Positions 11,306-21,658 of a DNA stretch of 64,000 nt are shown piece by piece (the first letter of the stretch is position 1; each line of letters begins with the position of its first letter). The stretch comes from Cerioporus squamosus (lineage: Eukaryota > Basidiomycota > Agaricomycetes > Polyporales > Polyporaceae). The stretch lies in the NCBI GenBank assembly GCA_022592435.1, contig JABYQS010000108.1, positions 1 through 64,000 of the forward strand, read 5' to 3'. The notes below the pieces were generated by a model. The model saw only the letters and a list, made by a program, of their open reading frames with translations, was not told the DNA's origin and did not search any database. Position numbers and translations under genes: made by a program.

Positions 11306-12169
11306 TCATGAACGTAGCCATGCCGTTTTTGCCAGCTTCTTCTGCCGCTTCTGCTCTTTGAAACGCTCCTGATGCCCTTGCAATCAGCACACCGCGACGC
11401 CTGCAACATACAAGTCAGGCGCTTCCAAGATGAAACTCACCAAGTCCTTCTTCGTTGGCTTCTTGCGTTTCCTGCCCTCTTCCTCCTCCTGTGCTTCCTC
11501 CAGCTTGCGTTTCTCCACTTCCTGCTCCCACGCGTTGACGTCGAAGTAGAACTCGCTCATGCGCTTCGCCCGCTCATACTCGGACAGGTGCGACGGATCA
11601 CGACCGTCCGGGCGAGCGAACGCGCCCGTGCGCGCGTTGAACTTCGCCGCATATGTGAACGCGCCAGGCGCGGACCCACTGGCGGCGAGGGACGGGTCCA
11701 GGTGGGCAAGTGCAGGATCAATGCCTTGAGCAGCTGCAGCCGCGTATAGGTCGAAACTGGATGAGGAGGTGGCGGGTGCGCCCACGGCCTCCGCAGAGGC
11801 CGGTGTTGAGTTGGAAGGGCCGGCTTCGGCGTTCGGCTGCAGGGGGTTGGTCCAAGTCGTCTCTTGCGTCACCGAATTATAGAAGTAGTACGCGTTGTGA
11901 GCTGGGGACCATACGGCCTGCCATGCACCTTGAGGTGCAGGTGCAGCGTTCGAGGCAGAAGTAGAGGTAGAAGCGGAGGCGGGGGCAGAGTCGGGAGCAA
12001 GAGTGGGTGCAGCAGAGCTTGGGGACGTGGAGTCCGGCGCAGACCCCGAGTTATCGCGATCGACCTCGGATGTTTCCTGCTTGGAATCGTCGTCGTCGCG
12101 ACGAGGAGACTGTTCGCCACGCTCGACGGGAGAGGCGGGGTGGGGAGCGGGAGACGGGGTGCGCGACAT
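11306..12169 (-). CDS. WW-domain protein
   Basis: Two exons, 12169-11441 and 11368-11306, joined by a 72-base GT-AG intron, give 263 residues. The N-terminal 85 residues are Ser/Pro/Ala-rich. One WW domain lies at about residues 85-112, with both signature tryptophans and the YYFYN core, so it should bind proline-rich ligands. The C-terminal half has a conserved block (FNARTGAF, YERAKRMSEFYFDVNAWE), a Lys/Glu-rich coiled segment, and in the last exon a basic tail ending AKTAWLRS. The shape suits a nuclear RNA-processing adaptor, but the exact role is unknown. An in-frame upstream Met at 12277 would add 36 residues; I chose the inner Met because the typical Ser-Pro-rich N-terminus begins there. 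It is divergent from the stress-protein gene, with 369 bases between starts. Confidence 0.82.
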
Positions 12170-12538
12170 GGTCGAGGTCGAGGTCAAGAGGGATTCGAAC
12201 TCCGACGTGGTCTGCCAAGGCGGAAAGGCGGCGCGCTCATCCCGTCCACCAGAACCACCATCCGCAACACGACTCATACCCGCAAGGTGGGCAGCAATGC
12301 CAGCATGATGTTCTTCGAGCTCACTGAACAGTCTGCGATACTTAGAGACTACATTTCGTCGACCGTGAGACTCGGACAGGGCATATCAGCGGGGTCACAG
12401 TCAGCGGCGCAAGGAACAAGGTGCGAGGATCCCGCGATGCGTGTCGAGGCTGCTCGTACGAGGACGTCTACAGACAAGCCGCATACACTCTACAGGGACT
12501 AGAAACTGTCCTCGATAGAACTCATCCACTACACCGAC

Positions 12539-13707
12539 ATGGCATCCCCGGACCGTCCGCACTACATCCCCCTTCCGCCGCCGCTCCGCTCGGCGATGAA
12601 GCATTCCTCATCCCGGCCAAGCACACCAAGCCAAGGCCCCTCCACATCACCACTATCCCCACCCATAGGCTCAATACCGCTCTCTCCACCACCACCATCC
12701 GCCAACCCGATGTCGTCCACCCCCGCATTCGGCACGTCCACCTCTCCCTACAGCTCCGCAAACCCATCCTCTTCAGTTGTCACCATAGGCTCCCCGAACA
12801 TCCCACCATCGCCCCTCATAGCGGCGCAGGGGTACACTCCGAAGGTCTCGTTCGATACCCTGGAAAACCCACAGGCGAGCATGTTCTCGTATACCTTGCA
12901 CGTACAAAGTGACGGCTACGCCCGGACGCGCAGCACGCGTGTCTTCTTGTGCGCCTCCAGCCCGGACGAGAGCGGGACCCAGGCGCTCGAGTGGTGTCTA
13001 GAGTCCCTCGTCCAGGACGGAGATGAGCTGGTGGTGTTCCGAGGCATAGATCCTGACGACTTTGGTACGTACCTTCGGCTATCACGGCGTTACCCCGCAT
13101 CGACTCACCCCGCGGTACACGGAGCGTAGCAGAGAAAGACCATGACCAGTATCGCGAGGATGCACGCGAGCTGATGCGGGTTATACAAGAGAAGTGCGTC
13201 GAGTACGACCCCGAGCGCAAGCTCTCGATCATCGTCGAATACATTGCGGGGAAGGTCACGCAGACGATCGACCGTCTCATCGCGCTGTACCGTCCGGATT
13301 CTCTTGCCGTTGGCACGCGTGGCCAGCGGAGTATGATGCAGGCGATGGCGGGTGCATTTGGCGCGCCAGGCGTAGGAAGTGTATCTAAGTGAGTCGCCGG
13401 CTCTACTGTCGAGCTTAGACGCGGACCGTTCTACTCGTTGGGCTGATCGTTCTGACGCCACTCGCCTCTTCGCAGATACTGTCTGAGCCATTCCCCGGTA
13501 CCGGTTATCGTCATCCGACCAGAGAGCAAGGTGCGCAAGACCATGGCGAAACGCCGAGCAAACCCAAAGCGCGGTCAACACTTCGACGAGTATGTCTATC
13601 TCTCTGTTGCTCAACTGCACTGCGTCTCACTGTGACCTAGGCTCGCGAAGACGAAGACGAACAATGGACATCTGTCGGTGCCTCTCATATCCACCCTCAC
13701 ACGATGA
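12539..13707 (+). CDS. Universal stress protein (UspA) family protein
   Basis: Four exons, 12539-13064, 13133-13388, 13476-13589 and 13641-13707, give 320 residues. The first 100 residues are a Ser/Pro-rich leader. The UspA domain follows: strand RVFLCASSPDESG, helix ALEWCLESLV, strand ELVVFRGID, an acidic helix, and after the second intron a KLSIIVEYI strand, the LAVGTRGQRS nucleotide-loop region and the SPVPVIVIRPE end strand. UspA folds bind ATP or other nucleotides and are tied to stress survival. The acceptor before exon 2 is a tandem TAGCAG, so splicing after 13129 or 13132 gives proteins differing by one residue. Confidence 0.88.
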
Positions 13708-13899
13708 TGCGATCGCATGGACATTTCGTTGCTTTGTCTCGTTTCGTGGGGTTAAATATCATGATCATGTACTACTACGCAGCGGCTGCTGCTCAAACTT
13801 AGAGCCGACTCGTGAGCAGGAACACGCCTGTTGTTTCCTCTTGCTGAATGTAAGTTACCGGCTGCTAGTCCCAGGCAGCGGTGCTGGTACATACACTCG

Positions 13900-16067
13900 C
13901 TATATCCCACTCACTCCAGTAACAGAGCTCAGGCCCTCATATCGTGCATGCGCACAGATCAGGGCCTCCGCTTGGGCCGAGCGTGGTTTGATTGTGCAAC
14001 GATAATCTGTAGGGTGTCTGTTTGGGCAGTCCAATGCTGAACTATGCAGCGCCACTAGCATTACAAGGAAAGACTACGCACGAGGTGAGACCATCAGTCA
14101 AGCCGTGACTAAGTTCTACGGGCGGCCTTGACCATCCAGCGGCGGCGTGATGTCGAAGACATGCAGGATCGACGCGACAGTGATGAACAGCCCTGTTTGC
14201 GCAAAATAGCGTCCAGGACATATCCTGTGGACGGTTGAAGCATGGTTGAGTCAGTGAGTGTGCGCCGCGACCGGAAGAGCATGAAGAAGTACATAGCACG
14301 AACCTTCGTCCAAATCCGAAGATGAATGCGCCGGGATCGCGCACCAATGGGTCAAGCTTTCCATCGCTAATGAAACGTTCGGGTCGAAACGATTCCGGTT
14401 CATCGTACACTTCTGGGTCCCGCATGCACGACCTGCAGCACCTGGGATATTAGCGACGTGAGGACACCGCATCGTGTCTTCAGACGCACCATACGTTAGC
14501 AATGATAACCGTGCCCGCTGGGATGAAGTACCCATCCAGCTCATCATCATCTGCAGTGCAGTGCGAGATACCCAGCGGCAGCACGGGGTGCCACCGGAGA
14601 ACCTCCTTAACGATCGCATTCACATAGACAAGCGAGTCTTGGTCGCTGAAGTCGGGCAGGCGATCGGGACCGTCGAGCTCCGCGTGGGCTTTCTTGAGAA
14701 CGTCGGGATACATTGCCATGGCCAGGAAAACCGCGAGCAAGCTGATAGCTGTCTGCATGGACAGTCCAGCATCGAGTCAGCGTCAACCAGGCAAAGCAGA
14801 GCGGATGCTGACCGTCTCCGTTCCCGCTAGAATGAATGTGAGTTCAGTACAAGTTCAGAATCAGGTATGCGGGGCACCTTCAAAGGAAACTGCCCCAATA
14901 TTCTTCACGAGCTCTTCCTCCTCAAAATCAGGTCCTACTTCGGAAGTAGAGACTCTCTGCGTGATGAGCTTCCCAACGATCGAGTGGGGTTCCTCTTCCG
15001 ATGCGTCCTTCGTGACGCACAGATCCATGCAGATGAGTTCCCAAATATCCTCCAACTGAGATATGTGAACGGGTGACTTACCAACACCGCCTTGACGTGA
15101 TCGTAGGGCAGGCTCTTCAGCGTCTCCCCTGCAGCCTGCCACTTCGCGAACAACCTCTGAGAGGTGGCACCAGGGAACCATGTCGGTATGTATCGCAGGA
15201 ACGGCAGGAAGTCCACCAAGAACGTCCCCGGAACGAGGCCCTGTACCGGCCCCTCCAGCGCTGCGTCTACCGCAGCGACGTATCGGTCGTCCTCGTGGAC
15301 CACGTCGATGTCGTAGGCCACCTTCATGATGACCCCAGAGGTTGTGCTTGAAATCATATCAGCGCGAGGTGCGATACGCATACAGGTGCGGCACTCACTA
15401 GCGGATGTGCTCGATGAGCCGAGAGGGGTCCCGGAGCAGCTTCCCCAGGAATTGATGAGCACCCTTGCGCTGCGCCGGCCAGTACGCAAGTGACGCCTTC
15501 TGGTTGAAGTGCTGCCAGAACGCTCGCCGGTGACGACGCCACCACTGCCCGTATGGCATCAACGCGAAGTTGAGGCTCGAGCCAGAGCTGCGAAGTTATG
15601 TGCTCAGCATTTATGCACAAGCAGCGGGAGCTGCCAATGTCCCGTCACAAAAATACTGGGTGCTTACAGTTCAATCATCGGGCTCTGTTTCTTGTCTGAG
15701 GTGTTGGACGCCTTCTTCTCCAGGAAATCTTTCACCGCCATCGCGCTGTCGAGGACGAGGAAAGAACTCCCCACGGCTCTCAAGTAAACCACGTCCCCTG
15801 AGGAGATGACATCGTACCGGGCGACATGTCTCATGGGTGAGTCGAAACTTTACCATAACGAGCACACAACTCGCGATAACCAACCCAATATTGCCTTCGA
15901 GGGAGGTCGAACAAGTTCCCAACGATCGGCAGGCGAGGTGGACCCGGAGGGAGAGGGAGTCTTTGGCTGCGCCTTCGCCAGCGGATGGAAGACCAAGTGA
16001 TCGACGCGACGTACAGGCAAGCGATGCCGACGAGAGGATACAACAAGGAGAGGTTACAGAAGTCCAT
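13900..16067 (-). CDS. Cytochrome P450, copy A (C-terminal frame broken)
   Basis: Multi-exon P450: 16067-15854, 15797-15668, 15587-15399, 15346-15082, 15007-14878, 14826-14813, 14752-14490, 14432-14304, then the heme exon from 14224. An N-terminal membrane anchor is followed by PPGP, the helix-C WWRRHR, AGTETT (helix I, on a 14-base exon), KEVLR (ExxR), FRPERF and FGFGRRICPGR with the heme cysteine. It is a heme monooxygenase bound to the endoplasmic reticulum; the substrate is unknown. Relative to copies B and C, three residues are deleted just after AELD. After ITPPLD the frame meets TAG at 14118, about 40 residues early. The usual last exon (HPTDYRCTIKPRSA) still exists near 13.97 kb in another frame. 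Exon lengths match copy C closely. Confidence 0.85.
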
Positions 16068-16114
16068 GGGGAAAAGTAAGCAGTCGCAGACGACGGATTG
16101 CTCGAGCAACGCTG

Positions 16115-16120
16115 TTTAAA
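16115..16120 (-). promoter_or_regulatory. TATA-like box for P450 copy A
   Basis: TTTAAA inside GTTTAAAC, about 48 bases upstream of the start codon at 16067. The spacing resembles the TATA elements of the other two P450 copies. Confidence 0.4.
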
Positions 16121-16413
16121 CCCATCCGCGATCCGCGTGTAAGGTGCTGCACAGTCACCATGCACGTCACTCCTGACAGAACTTCAGGATGGCACTTGTG
16201 CACTTGAAGACGTAACTGGTCCAAAGATAAGCCTTGAAACCCAAACCGCGTGAGTGTGACGAACTGAGAGCCAATGAGCACATCGAATGCGATGGCGTGC
16301 GTGTCAGTATGAGAACAGAACATGAGCACTGGTCCTGCCCGTGCACCTATGACCTGTCGTTCCGGACGATGGTTCGTCCACTCAAACTCTGTATTTGGCC
16401 TCGTGCTCTGCAA

Positions 16414-16490
16414 GGGTGTATATGGTGCTTGGCAGGTGCGCAATACAGTGGACGAACAACGAACCTTCCTTCAACCCCGTACGCGGCTGC
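16414..16490 (-). repeat. Upstream element shared by P450 copies A and B (copy A)
   Basis: About 70 bases that align to 19571-19640 at roughly 75 percent. Shared blocks include TGGTGC-TGGC, AATACAG-GG-CGAAC and CCTTCC followed by ACCCCG. It lies about 350-420 bases upstream of the copy A start and probably came with the tandem gene duplication, perhaps as a conserved control element. Confidence 0.55.
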
Positions 16491-18768
16491 TACGTCTCAT
16501 ACGCTCCAGTCGCAGAGCTCCTAAACTGCACATAAGCGAGAATCAGGGCCTCCGCTCGAGCCGAGCGCGGTCTGATCGTGCAGCGATAATCCGTAGGGTG
16601 TCTGCAACGACAACGACAGCAACAAGGCTGTGTTAGCACCGTACGACGGGAGAAAAGCCCACGCACGAGCTGAACCCTTCCTCCATGCCATGCGTAACCT
16701 GCTCAGGGCGGACCTTGATCGTCCAAAGGTGGTGTGATGTCGAAGACATGCAGCACTGACGCGACGGTTATGAACAGCCCCGCCTGCGCGAAGTAACGTC
16801 CGGGACATATCCTGCATGGCCCCACACGACGATCAGGGACCGCACCGGGCGAAGGCAGAAGAGGAGACAACGACTCAGCGACGAACCTGCATCCAAACCC
16901 AAACACGACTGTGGCGGGATCACGCACAGCTGGGTCAAGCTGCCCGTCGCGTATGAATCGCTCGGGTCGGAACTCCTCTGGCTCGTCGTACGTCTCCTCA
17001 TCGCGCATGCACGCCCTGCCAGCGCGGAATACGAAAGCAGGTCCGAGTTGCAACCAAGTAAGTGAGCGAGATCAGCGGGAAAACTCGCGTAGAGTTCATA
17101 TCCAGCCCGGGACTCACCATAGATTGGGCATGACCACGGTGCCCGCAGGTACAAAGTACCCATCCAGCTCATCATCGTCCACCGTACAATGCGGGATGCC
17201 CAGCGGAAGCACGGGGTGCCACCGCAGCGTCTCCTTAACGATGGCGTTCACGTACACGAGCGCGTCCCGGTCGCTGAAGTCGGGCAGACGGTCGCGTCCG
17301 ACTACGCGGTCGAGCTCAGTGTGGGCCTTCTGCAGGACGTCGGGGTGCATCACCATGGCCACGAACATTGCGAGCAGCGTTATGTATGTCTGTTTGATGC
17401 ATGCTCAGAGTTAAGCTTCCGTGGAAGGGACGTGAGTGGGTTTGACAAGGGGGGATGCTGACCGTGTCCGATCCCGCTGAAATGATAGTCATGGGTATCA
17501 GCGAACTGCGACGTGCGACGGTCTTGAGAGGAAGATCAAGAGAAGCTGAGTACACACCTTCAAAAGCCACTGCGCCGACGTTCTTCACTATCTCCTCCTC
17601 TTCGCGACGTGCCGCCGCCTCGGTAACAGTGATCTGCTTGATGAGCGTCCCAATGATCGACCGAGGCTCCGAGGTCTGCGCATACATAACCACAGCCCCT
17701 GTTCAGTGCGCATCCCATAGCGCCGGACGGACGGAAGGAGCACGACGAGAGCCACCTACCCGGTCCAGCGCAGCCACGACACGCCCATACGGCAGATTCT
17801 TCAGCCTCTCCGCCGCAGCCTGCCACTTCGCAAACAGCCTCTGCGACGTCGCGCCCGGGCACCACGTCGGTACGTGCCGCAAGACGGGCAGGAAGTCGAC
17901 GAGGAACGTGCCCGGCACAAGACCCTGCACCGGCCCCTCCAGCGCCGCGTCCACCGCGGCGACGTACCGGTCATCCTCGTCCTCCACGTCGATGTCGTAC
18001 GCTACCTTCAGGATCGCCCCCGCGAACGTGCTTCAGTCGAGCGATTCAAGAGCCAAGTCGGAGCCAACGCCGCACGTCAGCGTCGGGTGCCAGGGAGGGA
18101 AAAGGAGAAGACGCCCACTAGCGAATGTGCTCCCGGAGGCGCGACGGGTCCCGGAGCAGCTTCCCCAAGAACAGGTGCGCGACGGCGCGCTGCGCGGGCC
18201 AGTGCGCAGCCGCCGCTCCGGGGTTGAAGTGCTGCCAGAACGCTCGCCGGTGCCGCCGCCACCACTGCCCGTACGGCATGAAGCCAAAGTTCAGGCTCGA
18301 GCCAGATCTGCCACCAGGAGCGAGCCCGATGCCTCGTCAGGGAAGGGCGAGGGCGTGGACGAGGGCGTGCTCATGCTCACAGCTCGATCATGGGGCTCTG
18401 CGTCCTGTCGGAGGTGTTGGCTGCCTTCTTCTCCAGGAAGGCTGTCACGGCGCGAGGGGTGTCGAGGACAAGGATGGACTTGCCCATGATGCTGAAGTAG
18501 AGGACGTCGCCTGCGAGCGCACAGTTCGGTCAGCCATCTCGAGTCTCGAGCCAGTCGAAGCCTACAGACCATAGCGGGCGCACAGCTCATGATAGGCCAC
18601 CCATCGTTTCGCCCGCGGATGGTTGAACAAGTTCCCGACGAGAGGGAGGCGGCGCGGACCTGGAGGGAGCCGCCGGCCTTGGGTGCGTCTGCGCCAGCGG
18701 AGGGCGGACCATGACAGCGACGCAAGCAAGAGGTAGACGAGCACCACGAACGGGCTGTAGATGATCAT
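16490..18768 (-). CDS. Cytochrome P450, copy B (C-terminal frame broken)
   Basis: Tandem paralog of copy A with the same exon plan. The start Met at 18768 leads a hydrophobic anchor, then RRLPPGPRRLPLVGNLF, WWRRHRR, AGSDTT across the 14-base exon at 17463-17476, KETLRW (ExxR), FRPERF and FGFGCRICPGR with the heme cysteine. The heme exon runs to ITPPLDDQGPP and stops at TGA (16705). One base out of frame the expected family sequence continues (VRPEQVTHGMEEGF) and, after a GT-AG intron, ends HPTDYRCTIRPRSA near 16.55 kb. Removing one base gives exactly the spacing seen in intact copy C. Otherwise all catalytic motifs are present. The substrate is unknown. Confidence 0.85.
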
Positions 18769-18826
18769 GGGGAAAGTGCTGCAGCCGACTACGAGGACGA
18801 TGAGTGGCCTGAGCGACCAGGGTTTA

Positions 18827-18832
18827 CTTATA
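18827..18832 (-). promoter_or_regulatory. TATA box for P450 copy B
   Basis: TATAAG on the minus strand, in the context CGTATAAGTAAA, 59 bases upstream of the start codon at 18768. Position and strand fit a core promoter. Confidence 0.5.
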
Positions 18833-19700
18833 CGTAAAGCCAACCGGTCTGCGTGCAACGCCACATAGTGCACGCACCCGACGCCCGACAGGACCTGAAC
18901 GCGGCAAGGCGTGAGGGTCGGAGGTGCAACCTGGCAGGCAGGGGAAGCTGTGATACTAACTCAGGACGAGCTGATGGGCACGGATGAACCGAAGACGATT
19001 GCTTGCGAGCGTGTCCGTTCACTGTTTCAACAATGTACATACCCGCATGAGCTCGCTTCCCCATTTCGCGCTGTATCTGTCGGTATGCGTCAGTGCCTAA
19101 TACAGAGGTTTCCCGTATCTACATGTTTTCTTGGCTTACCTACCCTGGTCTCATGCCGCTGCACGAGGAGTGCGGTATCTGTACTCGTGTCCATATGCGC
19201 GCGTCGCAAGGAAATCACTCACAGAAGACTCGAGACGGCAAGACGCCTCATCATGGTAGGAGCTATCCCTAAAGTTTGATGGTGCGTACTGAGCACTGCG
19301 CCTTTCTGGTAGTGACCAGGGACATGATAGTCGAACAATAAGCGCAGGGTGCACGTCATGAGCATGAGTCGTCCGACGTCAGCCAGACGGGACAATGAAC
19401 TGGATGCGCAACAATAACCACACGAACGGGCAGCTGCCGAACCTACCTGCAAACGTGACTGTCATCGCACAATTGGATCAAGCAGAGGTACACACGAGGC
19501 TCGAGAGATTGCGTTTTGGGAATGCATCACATAGCATATGGGTAGGCAATATGTAGTAGAGCGTGCGGCGGGGCGTACGTGGTGCATGGCGAGGGGCATA
19601 ATACAGCGGGCGAACACAGACCTCCCTTCCACCCCGGGCGCCATCCCACCCGGGGCAGAATCATCACAGCGGCGAGACGGCAGAATGAACGAAAGTGCAT
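18833..19700. other. Intergenic between P450 copy B and eL31
   Basis: This holds the upstream region of copy B, including the duplicated element at 19571-19640, and the 3' end region of the ribosomal gene. No coding frame is supportable. Confidence 0.5.
19571..19640 (-). repeat. Upstream element shared by P450 copies A and B (copy B)
   Basis: Counterpart of 16414-16490. It lies about 800 bases upstream of the copy B start, roughly twice the distance seen for copy A, so sequence was gained or lost between element and gene after duplication. Confidence 0.55.
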
Positions 19701-20403
19701 TTACTCTGCGTCTACGACAACGGTCTCCAGACCCTAGAGAGACGGGCAGCGTGAGATCAGACGGGATGAGACAGATAGAGAGCGGGGGACGCACCTTGAA
19801 CGACTCTACGGGGACGTAGGTCGCGTACGTGAAGAGCTTCTCCTTCGCGTTCTCCTCGTCATTACGCTTGCCTGTAGGATCACTCGCCTTAGCTCCAGTC
19901 CATCAAGCCAACACAGCAGCTCCCAGTCGGACAGCGGGATACGCAGAAGGGAAGACAAGTCAGAGATACGCACGCTCAAGCTTCACGCGTATCCGGTGGG
20001 GGACGGACTTGATGCCCTGCGCCCAGAGTGCCTGGTTGAGCTTGGGGTCGAGACGGACGTCCGAGGTGCCCATCGCCTTCTGTGCAAAGTCGACGACGGA
20101 CTTGACGGCCCAGGGAGCACGCTTCTTGAAGGAGCGGCCGTGGACGCGCTTGTGGAGGTGGATGGTGTATTCGCGGGTCACGACATCCTGGAGCGCGGAG
20201 CGCGTCTTGCCGCTCTGTGTATGCGAGTGCGGGAGGATAGGCAGAGTCCAGGGAGGACGGGAGACGGGACGGGACGATGAGGAGGGTGTCTTGCAGAACG
20301 ACGGGCATGAAGCGTACCTTTTTGGTGGTCTTCGCTGAGGGGGCCTGGAAAGAGGTCAGCACGGAGCACAGCGAGCAGGACGAGGAGGACGGCGACGGAC
20401 CAT
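19701..20403 (-). CDS. RPL31: 60S ribosomal protein eL31
   Basis: Five coding exons: 20403-20401, 20344-20318, 20214-19974, 19871-19795 and 19733-19701, giving 126 residues, the normal size. Conserved blocks are [80 protein letters not shown] and VVVDAE at the end. The protein sits near the polypeptide exit tunnel of the large subunit. All introns are GT-AG and 56-103 bases. The first coding exon contributes only the ATG; the intron begins at the next base. Orthologs start MAP, which fits this junction. It is divergent from the CFEM gene. Confidence 0.96.
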
Positions 20404-20954
20404 GTCTTGAGGATGTCGGAGTCGGTGAGCGTGAGCTTTGTTAGCGACACAGGCGCGAGCAGCGATCCGCCTCCTTTGGTGTTGTTTGTGCGCGGTGGCG
20501 GGAGAATAAGGTTCGGTGGCTTGCCGGTGCTGTCTAGTTCTTCGGGGAGCGGCCGGACACCGCGTGGGAGTGTGGGCGCCGTGGGAAGGGCGTGATGGCC
20601 GAAGAGGCAGGCGTTGTTTGGGCGTCTCGGTGTTTGGCTTGGTGGCCACAATGGGACGTCCCCTTCAGTCTCTGCGCGCGCTCGCTGGCCTCTCGCCCTG
20701 CCTTTGTCCCCTCTCTGGCTCTAATTGTCCGTCGGAAATGCCATCGGAAGACGCGCAACAATGCACGCTCCCTGCGCGGATAATGGCCGACGCTGGGCAC
20801 CGTGAGTGCGCCCGGGTGCGTCCAGGAGATCAGGAACGGCTAGGGCAGGAGAAGCAGGGCCCGCATGAGCGAGTGTGAACACTTGTTCGTTTCGGATGTT
20901 TGTTTGTTGATCGCCCCCACAAAGAACGGTTCGAGTGATCCCCTGCGCCAGCGG
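20404..20954. promoter_or_regulatory. Divergent intergenic region, eL31 / CFEM
   Basis: About 550 bases separate the eL31 start from the CFEM TATA box. No conserved frame is visible. It must hold the eL31 promoter and 5' leader on one side and upstream CFEM elements on the other. Confidence 0.45.
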
Positions 20955-20960
20955 TATAAA
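20955..20960 (+). promoter_or_regulatory. TATA box for the CFEM gene
   Basis: TATAAA in the context GCGGTATAAAGCC, 113 bases upstream of the ATG. A pyrimidine-rich leader (CCTTCTCCTCCCGCC and similar) follows up to CACC-ATG, typical of highly expressed fungal genes. Confidence 0.7.
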
Positions 20961-21067
20961 GCCCCCTTCGAGCCGCTCCTTCGCCCACAGCAACTCCTCG
21001 AGTTAGCACCCACCGCCCTTCTCCTCCCGCCCTCGCGATCCCTCCCAAGCCCGCCCCAACCCTCACC

Positions 21068-21658
21068 ATGCGCTTCTTGGCCGTCCTCGCCCTCGCCGCC
21101 GTCGCGTCCGCCGCCAGCCTTAACCGCAGGCAGCTTCCCAGTATGTCGCATCTGCTCATGTCACGTACCTGCACACTCTGACCTCCCTCCGTGTCCAGGC
21201 TGCGCGAACTCCTGCCTCGCCAACGCCGACTTCGGCAGCTGCGATCCCCTCGACGACTCGTGCCTCTGCAAGAGCCAGGCCTTCGTCTCCTCCGTCACCG
21301 ACTGCATCACCGGTGCCTGCCAGGGCAGCGACCTCCAGGCCGCAGAGTCCGCTGCCCAGCAGCTCTGCCTCGCAGTCGTACGTCTCCTCTCGTCTTCTCT
21401 CCCTACTCACACACACTAAGACACACGCAGGGCGTCACCCTGACCTCGACCCCTGCCGCGTCCTCCACTGGCTCCGTCTCCGTCACCGGCTCTGCAACGA
21501 GCGGCGCCCCCGCCGGCTCCGCAACTGTGACCTCGACCTCCCCCGCCGCGTCGAGCTCCCAGACCGGCGCGTCTTCAGGCAGCAACGGCGCCGCCTCGCA
21601 CGGCGTGAACGCGCTCGCCGCCCTCGCGGCCGTCGGCGCTGCCGCCTTTGTCCTCTAG
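21068..21658 (+). CDS. CFEM-domain GPI-anchored cell-wall protein
   Basis: Three exons, 21068-21140, 21199-21377 and 21431-21658, give 159 residues. Residues 1-16 are a signal peptide (MRFLAVLALAAVASAA). Residues about 25-82 carry eight cysteines in CFEM spacing (CxxxC, DPLDDSCLC, CITGAC, final QQLC), including the Asp before the third cysteine region that binds heme in characterised members. A Ser/Thr-rich, probably O-glycosylated stalk follows, then a hydrophobic C-terminus (NALAALAAVGAAAFVL) preceded by small residues, which fits GPI attachment. The likely role is cell-surface heme/iron binding or host/substrate interaction; the precise function is unknown. Codon use is strongly C-ending, suggesting high expression. 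Confidence 0.93.
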
